A stretch of DNA of 64,000 nt, from NCBI GenBank assembly GCA_014529385.2, contig CM043953.1:67268372-67332371 (forward strand), given 5' to 3'. Position numbers and translations under genes: made by a program. This document shows, one piece after another, positions 1 through 10,119 of this stretch. Each line of letters begins with the position of its first letter. Position 1 is the stretch's first letter. The DNA comes from Adiantum capillus-veneris (lineage: Eukaryota; Streptophyta; Polypodiopsida; Polypodiales; Pteridaceae). The notes beneath the pieces are model-generated. The model ran no database searches, was not told where the DNA came from, and was given only the letters and a program-made list of their open reading frames with translations.

Positions 1-2
1 CG

Positions 3-3000
3 TCAACGGTGGCCTTCAATGTTTCGGAGATGAAGACCACAGAGGACTTGATGAAGTCACTTGACGACTTCTACGAGAAACCATCGGCATCCAATAAGGT
101 ATTTATTATGAAGCGCTTGTTCAATCTAAAGATGGCAGAGAATGGTTCAGTTGCAGAACACCTAAATGACTTTAACACAAACATAAGTCAACTTCGATCA
201 GTGAAAATCAATTTCGATGACGAAGTGCGAGCTCTCCTTATACTATCATCTCTACCGGATAGTTGGGACAGCCTTGTGATGGCTGTAAGTAATTCTATCT
301 CTGGCACAAATACTCTTAAGTTTGATGATGTTGTGGGTGTTCTCCTAAGCGAGGAAATGCGAAGGAGAAGCACAGGAGAATCATCAAGTGCTGCACTATC
401 AGTGGAAACAAGAGGAAGGCTTAAAGAGAGGTTCAAAAACCAAAAGGGTCGTGATCGCTCAAGGCGGAGCAAGTCACGCACAAAGTCAGTTCTTGAATGT
501 TGGAACTGCGGCAAGAAGGGCCACGTCAAGAAGGATTTCTGGTCCAAGAAGAAGAAGGAGACAGAGTCTCAAGACAACAAGCCAACATCAGAGGCCAATG
601 TGGCAGGTAAAGTAGAGCAAGATGCTCTAATTCTCTCATTAGACAATGTGTCTAATTCCTGGATAGTAGATTCCGGGGCTTCATTCCATGCGACACCACA
701 CAAGCAACATTTCCAAGACTACACCAAAGGTAATTTTGGGTATGTATACTTGGGAGATGATGAAGCTTGTGAGATTGTCAGCAAAGGTATAGTTTCTATC
801 AAAACTGGTAACGAAAATGAATGGAAGCTTAAAGATGTTAGGCATGTTCCTTCTCTTCGCAAAAATTTGATCTCTACACGACAATTGGACGATGAAGGTC
901 ACAACATTGCATTCGGAAACAAATGGTGGAAGATCTCAAAGGGATCTTTGGTGGTTGCCAAGGGTGAAAAAGTCGGTACACTTTACTTGTGTACTGTTAG
1001 CACGCAACCTTCAGCTTGTGCAGCAACTACAGAAGTTGACAGTGCGGTGTGGCACTACCGACTTGGGCATATGAGTGCCAAAGGAATGCAAATCCTTCAA
1101 ACAAAGAAGCTTCTACCAGGTTTGAAAGAAGTGGACTTAGAGTTCTGTGAAGATTGTGTTTATGGTAAACAAAAGAGGGTAAAATTTCAAAAATCAAGAA
1201 ATGAAAGAAAAAATAAAAAACTTGAGTTGGTTCATTCTGATGTTTGGGGTCCTGCAAGTACACCATCACTTGGTGGCTCATTGTACTATGTAACATTCAT
1301 AGACGATGTGACTAGAAAAACATGGGTTTATGTCATAAAGAATAAATCCGATGTATTTTCCATATTTCAAAGGTGGAAAGCCTTTGTGGAGAATGAAACA
1401 GGTACCAAGGTTAAATGCCTTAGATCCGACAATGGAGGCGAATATTGCAGCCAAGCTTTTGAAAGCTTTTGTGCTAGCAATGGCATTCGGAGGCAAAGGA
1501 CAACCCCAAGGACACCTCAACAAAATGGGATTTCGGAAAGGATGAATAGGAAAATCATGGAACGAGCACGAAGCATGCGGATACATGCAGGCCTACCGCT
1601 TGAGCTTTGGACGGAAGCCGTAAGTACGTCTGTGTACTTAATCAATCGGTCACCCTCAACGGCATTGGATGGGGGAGTTCCAGAAGAGGCATGGACAGGT
1701 AAACCGGTGAATTATGCATTTCTCAAAGTGTTTGGGTGTGAGGCTTTCATGCACATAGATAGAAGCCTAAGATCAAAGTTAGATGCAAAGTCCAAAAAGT
1801 GTTTCTTCATTGGCTATGGAGAAGGAGACTTTGGGTATCGCCTATGGAATCCTGAAGATGGTAAAATCTTAAGGAGTAGGGATGTAATTTTTAACGAACA
1901 AAATATGTACAAAGATTACTTGGAAAGAAAACAAACAAAAGAAACAGGTGATGAGTACATGGAGCTTGAGGACGGTGAAGACTCAAGGACTGCAAACGGT
2001 GACAATGTGCAACAACGTCAACCAAATGAGGAGCCTCAACCTATTCCCCGAAGATCTACAAGAGCAAGTAGACCTCCAGAAAGGTTTGTTCCTTCCTTCA
2101 ACCATCTCTTGATCTCAGATTCTGGAGAGCCGGAATCATATGAAGAAGCTATGCAACATGAATCCAAAGAAGAATGGACGAAGAGCATGCAAGTGAAGAT
2201 GGACTCACTACATCGCAACCAAACATGGGAGTTGGTTGAGTTGCCTAAAGGTAAGCGGGCACTTCAAAACAAATGGGTGTACAAGCTAAAGGAAGAAGAA
2301 GGTGGGAAGAAAAGGTACAAGTCTAGGCTTGTGGTAAAAGGTTTTTCTCAAAAGAAAGGCATTGACTTCAATGAAATATTTTCTCCTGTTGTAAAAATGA
2401 ACTCAATTAGGCTTGTCTTCAGCCTTGTGGCTGCTCATGATCTAAATCTCGAGCAAATGGATGTAAATACGGCATTCCCTCACGGTGACTCAGAGGAGGA
2501 AATATACATGCTTCAACCAAAGGGGTATGAAGTAAAAGGTAAGGAGAAAATGGTTTGCAGATTAAAGAAGAGCTTGTATGGTTTAAAGAAAGCATCAAGA
2601 CAATGGTACTTGAAGTTTGATCGATGGATGTTGGATCATGGATTCACAAGATGCAACTCGGATCACTGCGTCTACACGGAGAATTTGGGAGATGGGAAAT
2701 TCATCATCCTAATGTTGTATGTTGATGACATGTTGATTGCAAGTGCTAACATGTGGGACATCAAAGACCTAAAAGAGGAGCTGTCCAAATTTTTTTCAAT
2801 GAAAGATTTAGGTGCTGCAAAGAGGACACTTGGTATGAAAATATCAAGGGACAGGACGAAGAAGACAATAAAGCTATCTCAAGAAGATTACATCAAGAAG
2901 GTACTAGAAAGGTTTGCAATGCAAAATGCAAAACCAGTTTCTACACCTTTGGCTGGTCATTTTAAACTAACGAAGGATATGTGTCCAAAGACACAAGAGG

Positions 3001-3680
3001 AGATAGCCTATATATCTAAAGTTCCATATGCTGCAGCGGTAGGTTCTCTAATGTATGCTATGGTCTGGACAAGGCCAGACATTGCACATGCAGTGGGAGT
3101 TGTGAGTAGGTTCATGGACAACCCAGGTAAAGAGCATTGGCAAGCTGTGAAGTGGATACTTAGGTATCTAAAAGGGACAACAAAAAATGCTTTGTATTTT
3201 GGAGGAATTGATATTTTTCTAGAAGGGTATGCTGATGCAGATATGGCAGGTGACAAAGATACTCGAAGGAGCACTACTGGCTATGTGTTCACGGTTGGAG
3301 GCACAGCAGTAAGCTGGGCTTCAAAGCTGCAGAAAGTGGTTTCACTTTCTACCACAGAAGCAGAGTATGTAGCAATGACGGAGGCAAGCAAAGAAATTAT
3401 GTGGCTTCACAGATTCTTAGAAGAGCTTGGATTCAAACAAGACAATTGTGTTTTGTACAATGATAGCCAAAGCGCTATCCATCTTGCGAAGAACTCAGTC
3501 TTTCATTCAAGGACAAAGCACATTGAGGTGAGATATCACTTCATACGCACTCTTTTGGAAGAGGAACAACTAAAGCTAGGAAAGGTGCATACAAGTGAAA
3601 ATCCTGCAGACATGTTTACAAAGGTGGTCAACAAGGAGAAGTTGAGCTTTTGCTCATCTTCAATCGGCATTCAAGGATAA
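3..3680 (+). CDS. Ty1/copia polyprotein (Tnt1/Tork-like), 5'-partial
   Basis: This encodes the Gag-Pol polyprotein of a copia retrotransposon, which packages, copies and integrates the element. The frame is open from the window edge (first Met at 9) to the TAA at 3678-3680, about 1,225 codons without a stop. By comparison with Tnt1-type elements roughly 80-100 N-terminal Gag residues lie outside, so Met 9 is probably not the true start. Counting from Met 9, domains in order are: Gag; a zinc knuckle near residue 163 (CWNCGKKGH, final Cys replaced by Phe); aspartic protease with VDSGAS near 218; GAG-pre-integrase (HYRLGHMS); integrase with catalytic Asp in HSDVWG (~411), Asp in SDNGGEY (~474) and Glu in ISERMN (~509); reverse transcriptase with YVDDM near 903; RNase H with YADADMAG near 1073. 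The integrase-before-RT order defines copia. The intact frame suggests recent insertion; the damaged knuckle may impair RNA packaging. Confidence 0.95.
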   Translation, partial: STVAFNVSEMKTTEDLMKSLDDFYEKPSASNKVFIMKRLFNLKMAENGSVAEHLNDFNTNISQLRSVKINFDDEVRALLILSSLPDSWDSLVMAVSNSISGTNTLKFDDVVGVLLSEEMRRRSTGESSSAALSVETRGRLKERFKNQKGRDRSRRSKSRTKSVLECWNCGKKGHVKKDFWSKKKKETESQDNKPTSEANVAGKVEQDALILSLDNVSNSWIVDSGASFHATPHKQHFQDYTKGNFGYVYLGDDEACEIVSKGIVSIKTGNENEWKLKDVRHVPSLRKNLISTRQLDDEGHNIAFGNKWWKISKGSLVVAKGEKVGTLYLCTVSTQPSACAATTEVDSAVWHYRLGHMSAKGMQILQTKKLLPGLKEVDLEFCEDCVYGKQKRVKFQKSRNERKNKKLELVHSDVWGPASTPSLGGSLYYVTFIDDVTRKTWVYVIKNKSDVFSIFQRWKAFVENETGTKVKCLRSDNGGEYCSQAFESFCASNGIRRQRTTPRTPQQNGISERMNRKIMERARSMRIHAGLPLELWTEAVSTSVYLINRSPSTALDGGVPEEAWTGKPVNYAFLKVFGCEAFMHIDRSLRSKLDAKSKKCFFIGYGEGDFGYRLWNPEDGKILRSRDVIFNEQNMYKDYLERKQTKETGDEYMELEDGEDSRTANGDNVQQRQPNEEPQPIPRRSTRASRPPERFVPSFNHLLISDSGEPESYEEAMQHESKEEWTKSMQVKMDSLHRNQTWELVELPKGKRALQNKWVYKLKEEEGGKKRYKSRLVVKGFSQKKGIDFNEIFSPVVKMNSIRLVFSLVAAHDLNLEQMDVNTAFPHGDSEEEIYMLQPKGYEVKGKEKMVCRLKKSLYGLKKASRQWYLKFDRWMLDHGFTRCNSDHCVYTENLGDGKFIILMLYVDDMLIASANMWDIKDLKEELSKFFSMKDLGAAKRTLGMKISRDRTKKTIKLSQEDYIKKVLERFAMQNAKPVSTPLAGHFKLTKDMCPKTQEEIAYISKVPYAAAVGSLMYAMVWTRPDIAHAVGVVSRFMDNPGKEHWQAVKWILRYLKGTTKNALYFGGIDIFLEGYADADMAGDKDTRRSTTGYVFTVGGTAVSWASKLQKVVSLSTTEAEYVAMTEASKEIMWLHRFLEELGFKQDNCVLYNDSQSAIHLAKNSVFHSRTKHIEVRYHFIRTLLEEEQLKLGKVHTSENPADMFTKVVNKEKLSFCSSSIGIQG

Positions 3681-3729
3681 GAAGCCAGAATGGAAAGCAG
3701 TCACAGGTTTGGTTTGGAGATCAGTCTCC

Positions 3730-3739
3730 AAGTGGGAGA
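3730..3739 (+). other. Polypurine tract of copia A
   Basis: A purine run (aagtgggaga) sits directly before the LTR start, the position and composition expected of the plus-strand primer. Confidence 0.8.
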
Positions 3740-3930
3740 TTGTTAAGTATGGAGCCTGATTTACCCTTGTAATTTTTTGTGGTAAAAGCGCACATTTGTA
3801 AGGCCCCCATTATGAGGAGAAGCCATCGTGCGTGAAGGAAAATCACTCACCGGAAACCAAAATTTTCATGGACAAGAATCAGGGGCAACTTTAAAGGCCT
3901 CGGGGGCGGAGGCCCACGAGACTTTTTTTT

Positions 3931-4032
3931 TCGCCGGAATATTATGGCCGGCAAGCGGCCGGAAAGTGGTCGGAAAACAACCGGTCGGTTGGCCGGTGGT
4001 CGGAAGTCAATGGCCGGTGGCCGGTGGCCGAA
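3931..4032 (+). repeat. GGCCGG-rich motif cluster in copia A U3
   Basis: About 100 bp upstream of the TATA box are dense, irregular repeats of gccgg / ggccggtgg. They are far more GC-rich than the neighbouring sequence. This could be a U3 enhancer array; that role is inference. Confidence 0.6.
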
Positions 4033-4160
4033 TTCAAAAGCGGACTTGTCTTCTCAAGGGCGGCCACACATGGGCGGATTGGAGGGTCCGATTTGGACTT
4101 ATTCACACAAGGGCGGCTACACATGGCTGTCTCTCATAAGAGAGGGCAGCTCTTTTGGCC

Positions 4161-4168
4161 TATAAAAG
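4161..4168 (+). promoter_or_regulatory. TATA box of copia A LTR
   Basis: tataaaag lies about 420 bp into the LTR and is followed by a plausible R/U5 region. This is the expected position of the Pol II promoter that drives the genomic RNA. Confidence 0.7.
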
Positions 4169-4474
4169 GAGGCCATTTCTACACACATTTCATAGTGTGA
4201 AGTTGATGCAACAAGGTGAGTGTGAGGTGGTGAGAGTGAAGCAAGGCGGGAGCTCCATTAAGGGTATAATCCCTTTGTAAACTACTTCTTATTTTGAAGT
4301 ACTAAAGCCATTGAGTGGCTGCTTTCCCGTGGACGTAGCCCACATTGGGTGAACCACGTATATCGTGTGTACTCTCTCTCTATCTCTACTCTATAATCTC
4401 GTGTATATAAATCTGTCTCTCTCCATTAAGTAATCTACTCAATTATCTATTTAGCTACGTCTTATTCCCTAACA

Positions 4475-5282
4475 AGGGACTCTAATACCAGCCAACATTC
4501 TGCCATGCTACCCTCTAGATGTGCCTTTTGACGCACATATCCCTTGAGAGTTTTCATCAAACGATCTAAAAAGAACATCCATCTCGAATGTACTGTGCCA
4601 GCTACTTCCACCTCATCAACTATGTAAACAAGAAGATGCACCTGAGTGGTTAGCGTGGTAGTAGGAAAGTGTTTCTCAAACATGCACACAACCTCCACAG
4701 CGTTTAGTTTGGTGAATGGTCTGGATTCTACATTGATCTCCTTTTATGATATCCATTGCACCAACTTTGCAAGCTTGTAGATTTTGTTACGGACGTCAGG
4801 AGACAAAGATCCCTCAATGGCCACCGATAAAATAAACTACAAAACCCGTGTAGCAATGATATTAAAGTCCACACACGAATTTGTTACACAATTCCCACTA
4901 TAATATATTCCACTTCAAATATACCTGACACATTTTATGCCAGTCGTGTGACTTCAAGTAGGTAAGCTTTTCTTCTTTAGTAAAACACGTTTGGAGCGAG
5001 TGCATTATGCCACTGGGGGTCCACACAGATGGAATGGTCTCTTTTACTTTGCATTCTTGGGCTCCTGTGAAAATCCATGGCGCTTTAGGGAGTTTTATCC
5101 ATCCATTGGATGCTGTCTGCGGCCAATATTTCTCCATTCGACCCACATTTCTAAGGTCAACCCTGGCTCCCAAAGTATCTTTCTTACCGGTCAGATGGTC
5201 CCATAGCAAATTACCCACATTCTTGAATATTGGCATTGGATCGAGCAAGTGATTGATCATGATTTGGGGCCAATATGGTAAC
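4475..5282 (-). pseudogene. CACTA TNP2 transposase, C-terminal part (DUF4218-like), copy 1
   Basis: Read on the minus strand this continues the transposase disrupted by NA1. 5260-4898 carries the NHLLDPM-IFKN block and a LKSHDWH motif. 4698-4475 carries the DUF4218-like HLLVYIVDE, RWMFFLDR and LKGYVR-KAHLEGSMAE signature typical of En/Spm TNP2 proteins. The stretch between is degraded, with stop codons (4700-4890 still aligns weakly in another frame). The C-terminus is cut off by copia A. Without NA1, this reads into the fragment that starts at 7947. The gene is non-functional. Confidence 0.85.
5278..5282 (+). other. Target-site duplication, left, of NA1
   Basis: gtaac directly precedes the 5' LTR and matches the 5 bp following the 3' LTR. 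Confidence 0.9.
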
Positions 5283-5421
5283 TGTTGAGCTTATACGTGA
5301 AGCTACTCAATATATGGCTTCTCTATATATGGCCCCAGGTCCCCTATATATATACATCATCTCATGTGTGTATTCTACACACTTTGGGGTTCTATTTCTG
5401 TGCTCTCTTTCTCTCTCAACA
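5283..5421 (+). repeat. 5' LTR of NA1 (139 bp)
   Basis: The left LTR starts TGTTGAG and ends CTCAACA. It is about 98% identical to 7803-7941. It contains repeated tatata stretches that could serve as a TATA box. Confidence 0.92.
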
Positions 5422-5432
5422 TGGTATCAGAG
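5422..5432 (+). other. Primer binding site of NA1 (initiator tRNA-Met type)
   Basis: tggtatcagag follows the LTR with no spacer and matches the complement of the plant initiator tRNA-Met 3' end. Confidence 0.88.
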
Positions 5433-5439
5433 AAGTACG

Positions 5440-6430
5440 TTTTTGTTTCTGATTTCTCTGCTAATTGAAAACAATTTTATAGAAACTACCCGCGAGAGAC
5501 TAGAATTGATGTGGTCTACAAATTTGCAGAAGGAAGTTTTTTCAAATTCTTCACCGATTTTGAGTTATCGTTCGCGGACTGGGTACATGCCTGAAAAGCA
5601 TGTTCCGCTTTTTGTTTTTGATTTCTTTGCTAATTGAAAACGATTTTGCAGAAACTAATCGCTTGAGGGACCAGAATCTATGTGGTCTACAACTTTGCAG
5701 AAGGAAGTTTTTCCAAATTCTACACCGATTTTGAGTTATCGTTCGCGGACTGCGTACATACCCGAAAAGCAACTTCTGCTTTCTGTTTTTGATTTTTTTG
5801 CTAATTGAAAACCATTTTGCAGAAACTACCCCGTGGAAGGGACTACCCCGTGGAAGGGATTGGAATCGATGTGGTCTACAACTTTGCAGAAGGAAGTTTT
5901 TTCAAATTCTACACTGATTATTGTTCGCGGACTGCGTACATACCCGAAAAGCAACTTCCGCTTTTTGTTTTTGAGTTTTCTCCTGATTGAAAATGATTTT
6001 GCAAAAACTATTTAGGTTAGGGACCGGAATCGGTGTGATCTACAACTTTGCAAAAGGAAGTTTTTTCAAATTCTGCACCGATTTTGAGTTATTGTTCGCG
6101 GATTGCATACATACGTGAAAAGCAAGTTTCGTTTTATGTTTTGATTTTTCTGCTAATTGAAAACGATTTGCAAAAACTACCCACGTGAGGATCGGAATCG
6201 ATGTGGTCTACAACTTTGAAGAAGAAACTAGCCGCTGCAGGCATCAGAATCGATGAGAAACTATTCACTTGAGCCATCGGAATTGATGTGGTCTATAACT
6301 TTGCAAAAGAAAGTTTCTCTAAATTCTGCACCGATTTTGGGTTATTGTTCGCGGATTGTGAATATGTTTGAAAAGCAAAATTTTACTTTTTTCTTTTGAT
6401 TTTGCTCATTATTGAAAACTTCTCAATTAT
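5440..6430 (+). repeat. ~170-bp tandem repeat array in NA1 leader
   Basis: Five to six diverged units of roughly 165-185 bp. Each contains a tttttgtttttgat-like start, a gctaattgaaaac block, gtggtctacaactttgcag, a caaattctacaccgatt-like block and gttcgcggactg. Units begin near 5441, 5610, 5780, 5960, 6130 and 6385. One unit carries a local duplication of ggaagggactaccccgt. The short ORFs here arise from the repeats. Confidence 0.85.
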
Positions 6431-6639
6431 ATTTTTTCTTCATCAATCATATATTTGTTACTGACGTAACTTTGCTGCAGAAGCCAGTTACATATCGTTC
6501 CGATTCAGTCGAGCAATTGCTGATCGTCCAAATTCTATCGAGCTATTGTTGGTACATGATCTTTTGTTATATGATATACTCGTTCATTGATTCTCGTATA
6601 ATTATTCTTTTAGAGATATAGTTTCGTCGTTTTATTGAT

Positions 6640-7110
6640 AATTTCTCGTTGATACCATAGTGGTTTTGATGGTACCATGATGATGTTTTGTTAGTACTTT
6701 GGTCATGGTGATTTTTGTTGATACCATGATGATATTTCATTGATACCATGGTTATTCTCGGTGATTCCATGATGATGTTTCGTTGATACCATGGTTATTC
6801 TTGGTGATTCCATGATGATATTTCGTTAATTCCATGGTGATTTTTGTTGATACCATGATGCTGTTTCGTTGATACCATGGTTATTCTCGGTGATACCATT
6901 ATGCTGTTTCATTGATACCATGGTTATTCTCGGTGATACCATGATGTTGTTTCGTTGATACCATGGTTATTCTCAGTAATGCCATGATGTTGTTTCATTG
7001 ATACAATGATTATTTTCGGTGATATCATGATGCTTTTTGTTGATACCATGATGATTTATTCATTTTTATTGATACAATGATGATGTTTTGTTAATACTTT
7101 GATGATATTC
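6640..7110 (+). repeat. 43-bp minisatellite in NA1
   Basis: About eleven units with a 43-bp period (cgttgatacc or its variants at 6781, 6824, 6867, 6910 and 6953). Each unit has two related halves centred on gataccatg and gattccatgatg. Confidence 0.85.
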
Positions 7111-7579
7111 ATTGATCACTACGTTGATAAATGTTGTTTTATGTAGTATATACACATATCATTTGCATCACGTAATCACGCATCCTGTACTTTTACGTTC
7201 ATACTCTATGTACCATATGTTTTCGTGCGTATATATGTCGTCAAAAGAGTGGCGTCGCGAACCATCTCTTATGGCATTGTGAACGTAAATTATTTCACTA
7301 ACGATGCTAATAATTTTCAGGAGTATGTTTTTTTGAGTCTATGATCTATGTAGGATTCATCAAAGAATTGATTTTATGAAGACAAACTTGGTGAAAATAA
7401 AAGATTTATGAAGATATGTTTGGTGATGTCATATTGATGACAACATGAAGATATGTTTGGTGATACGATAGTGATGACAAGCTACATAGCAGATTCATGG
7501 AGACACTTCTGATTACGAGCTAATCGATAGCCTTTACACCTCTTTATTGAACCTTTGTATTCATTATTGTATTTGATAG

Positions 7580-7690
7580 GATAGGAGTAATGTAACTCCT
7601 CATAAAACATTCATTGTAAAAGGAGTGATGTAGCTCCTCATAAATTATTCATTGTAAAAGGAGTGATGTAGCTCCTCATGAACATTTGTA
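7580..7690 (+). repeat. ~45-bp direct repeats in NA1
   Basis: Two full copies and a partial one of gatgtagctcctcataaa plus attcattgtaaaaggag, just before the NA1 3' region. Confidence 0.75.
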
Positions 7691-7789
7691 TATTCAATGA
7701 TTTTTATAATATAACGATGGGTGTATATAGAGCTGTGGGTTTTTCCCTTGATCCCCCAAGGGTTTTTTTATCCACAGTTAGGGACCCAT

Positions 7790-7802
7790 ATTTGAGCGGG
7801 GG
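7790..7802 (+). other. Polypurine tract of NA1
   Basis: tttgagcggggg directly precedes the 3' LTR. Copia C has tttgagtggggg at the same relative place (34456-34467). Confidence 0.8.
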
Positions 7803-7941
7803 TGTTGAGCTTATATGTGAAGCTACTCAATATATGGCTTATCTATATATGGCCCCAGGTCCCCTCTATATATACATCATCTCATGTGTGTATTCTACAC
7901 ACTTTGGGGTTCTATTTCTGTGCTCTCTTTCTCTCTCAACA
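7803..7941 (+). repeat. 3' LTR of NA1 (139 bp)
   Basis: Same length as the 5' LTR with about three substitutions. TG...CA ends; the target duplication follows directly. Confidence 0.92.
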
Positions 7942-7946
7942 GTAAC
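7942..7946 (+). other. Target-site duplication, right, of NA1
   Basis: gtaac directly follows the 3' LTR. In CACTA copy 2 the complementary gttac occurs once, uninterrupted. Confidence 0.9.
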
Positions 7947-9570
7947 TCGTACCATAGAGAGACTTTATTCATCCCTGGGGGGCAAACCATCATCACACAT
8001 CTCCTTCTGCTCTTACCATGCTTGTGCAGACATCCTCGGTGGCTCTCTTCCCAAAAATCCATCGTGTAACACATGATTCTCTAGAAGATACACTTGATGA
8101 CCTTCGTAGATTTGATTTTCAATGAGGGCGCCCGATGTGCATTCAGTCTAGGTCCACATGTGACACATGCTATGTATCCGCTTGTTTGAAGCCGTGCATG
8201 TATACACATGACAATAGATAAGCTTGAAAAAAACCAAGGTTTATAGTGTTTGAGTTTGAGTGTAAATCTCCTGAGCATTCTTCTAGTATGGGATAGTCAT
8301 GCATGGTCGACATTAGAATGCCTCTGATCAAAGAATTCCGTTGACCTGTGTGTCGGCTCGTATCCACCACTTCTATGCCAATCCACAATTGTTGTATCTC
8401 TTCCAATAGTGGACAAAGATACACATCCATATTCTTCACTTTATACCACCCCGGCACAATCAAGCTTAGCCATAGGTGCCCCTTCTTGGTAGTCAACCAC
8501 GGGGGAATGTTGTAGTTGACAATGACAACGGGCCACACATTGTAAGATGTTGAGTTTTGACCAAATGGATTTATGCCATCCATAGACAGGCCTAGGCACA
8601 AATTTTGAGCTTCCCTGGAAAAATCCGACCATCTTTTGTCTATATGTTTCCAGGCTGTGCAAACTGCAGGAATCCGTAGCACACCATCCAAAGATTTATT
8701 CTCATGCCATGATGCTAGGGCGGCCATGGATTGACATTCAAAGAAATTCTTGATCCGAGGAAGCAGAGGAAAATGTCATAAAACCTTTTGTGGAATTTTT
8801 GTTCCGTGGAGATCTACTCGATATCTCTCGGAATCACATTTCGGACACTTCTCCATGTCTATGTACTCCCCTCTAAAAAGAATGCAGTCGTTAGGACAAG
8901 AGTGAATCAAATTGTAATCCATCCCCAAGTTTTGCAAGATCTTTCTTGCTTCCTCTCTGGAATCTGGCATCACATTATCAGCTGGAAATATGTGCTCTTT
9001 GAGCAATCACAAAATGCGGTACAATTGTGTAAGTAATCTATCAAATCATTATACATCTAGAGTTTTTTATTAAAGTAAATACATTGTAATACATCACCTG
9101 AAAAGCGTTGTGACGCTAGTGTCACTCCAGCCAAACTTTGACTACATGCTGAGAAGAACCAGGAGCACCTTCAATCTAGACAGACATGCTCCATCATACA
9201 ATGGCGTATAGGCTTCACTTTTCATGTCATCATAGATAAACCTTTCTAAATACATGATCGTCTTGATCATTTCATCGATATCGGGCTCAAAAATTGCCTC
9301 GTTGGGAATGTGGTCTACATGATCATCCTCCGAACTGTGAGAGGCTACATCTTGTGGCCTCACGTATTCTGCTTCGCCAAAGTGCCTGCGAACACGTCTA
9401 TTGGGTTGCAAGATTGCTACATGTTGGCCAGTGTCAGAGTTCGATGAGTTATAATTGGAAACAACTTGATCTATAATAGATGGATCGAACTCGACAAATT
9501 CGTGAACGTGATGCAAAGAAACACGTCTTGTCCATTGCACATCATGCTTGCATTGATTACAAGGACATAA
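7947..9570 (-). pseudogene. CACTA TNP2 transposase, N-terminal and core parts, copy 1
   Basis: On the minus strand, in order: a transposase-associated N-terminal segment (9540-9142, with EFDPSI and the YDGACLSRLK block); the diagnostic TNP2 block at 9006-8776 (ILQNLGMDYNLIHSCPNDC, then LFRGEY and KCPKCDSERY); and the core at 8727-8170 with LGLSMDGINPFG, VVIVNYNIPPW and LSLIVPGW followed by KNMDVYLCPLL. TNP2 proteins bind and cut CACTA ends. The parts lie in different frames and are separated by likely introns and stop codons. The homologous copy-2 gene at 36554-39330 lacks the CPNDC block. Confidence 0.88.
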
Positions 9571-9688
9571 GATCCTTGTTGAGAGATAGGTGTTTTAGTT
9601 GGACGAACCCACATCCTTGTCACTACTCATAATGAGGGTAAAAAGCTTATAACGTGAACAAAAATTTAATCTTCTATTGGCACCCTCC

Positions 9689-9690
<2 letters not shown>

Positions 9691-9735
<45 letters not shown>
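9691..9735 (-). repeat. (CT/GA)n microsatellite upstream of CACTA copy 1 transposase
   Basis: A pure ct run. The corresponding place in CACTA copy 2 (36607-36651) has a ga run of similar length, so the microsatellite is an ancestral part of the element. Confidence 0.9.
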
Positions 9736-9738
<3 letters not shown>

Positions 9739-10119
9739 TTCACATTGTAGACTACCTCACATTCTCTAGTCATGTCCAATCCCCGCACACCTCGGTCTAG
9801 AGGTGCACGGAGATCAAAACCACCGAGTCATAATCTCATCTTTATTGGTAAATGCCTATATTTTTGGGTACGAGAAATCTATACACCCACATCTACATGA
9901 TAGTGCTTGTAGTGGACAAAACCCCTTTGCCTCTTCTCTAGCTGTAGCATTTCACAGCATCTTAACATCTCTTCACAATAGATCTTTGTTCAAGGGATTA
10001 CTTAGCACATTACATGTTGGCCTTTAATCTGAGTATCATGCCGTTGAAATCTTTCCAACTTAAGGTTGCATCCATAGAGAGAAATAGAGGAATCACCGTT
10101 CGTCTAACTCTAATTTTTT

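Larger units (their letters stand above)
3741..4474 (+). repeat. 3' LTR of copia A (734 bp)
   Basis: The LTR opens with TGTTA next to the polypurine tract and closes with TAACA, giving 5-bp terminal inverted repeats. Sequence with CACTA transposase homology begins directly after it, so the element inserted into CACTA copy 1. The 5' LTR lies left of the window, so LTR divergence and the target duplication cannot be checked. Confidence 0.85.
5283..7941 (+). mobile_element. NA1: non-autonomous LTR retrotransposon (copia-like ends), 2,659 bp
   Basis: It has two 139-bp LTRs (TGTTGAG...CTCAACA) that differ at about three positions, an initiator-Met primer binding site directly after the 5' LTR, and a polypurine tract before the 3' LTR. 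It is flanked by a perfect 5-bp duplication, gtaac. The 2.38-kb interior has no gag or pol similarity; it consists largely of three tandem arrays. The last ~100 bp of the interior resembles the 3' end of copia C (34380-34467), so that lineage is the likely donor of enzymes. It sits inside the transposase of CACTA copy 1; CACTA copy 2 has the uninterrupted site near 38163. Confidence 0.9.

Noticed and set aside
5440-7110. CRISPR-like repeats
   Set aside because: Units are contiguous tandem repeats without unique spacers, in a plant element.
8788-9036. Plus-strand 82-codon ORF opposite the transposase
   Set aside because: The minus strand carries the TNP2 CPNDC motif over the same bases; the plus frame is a shadow.
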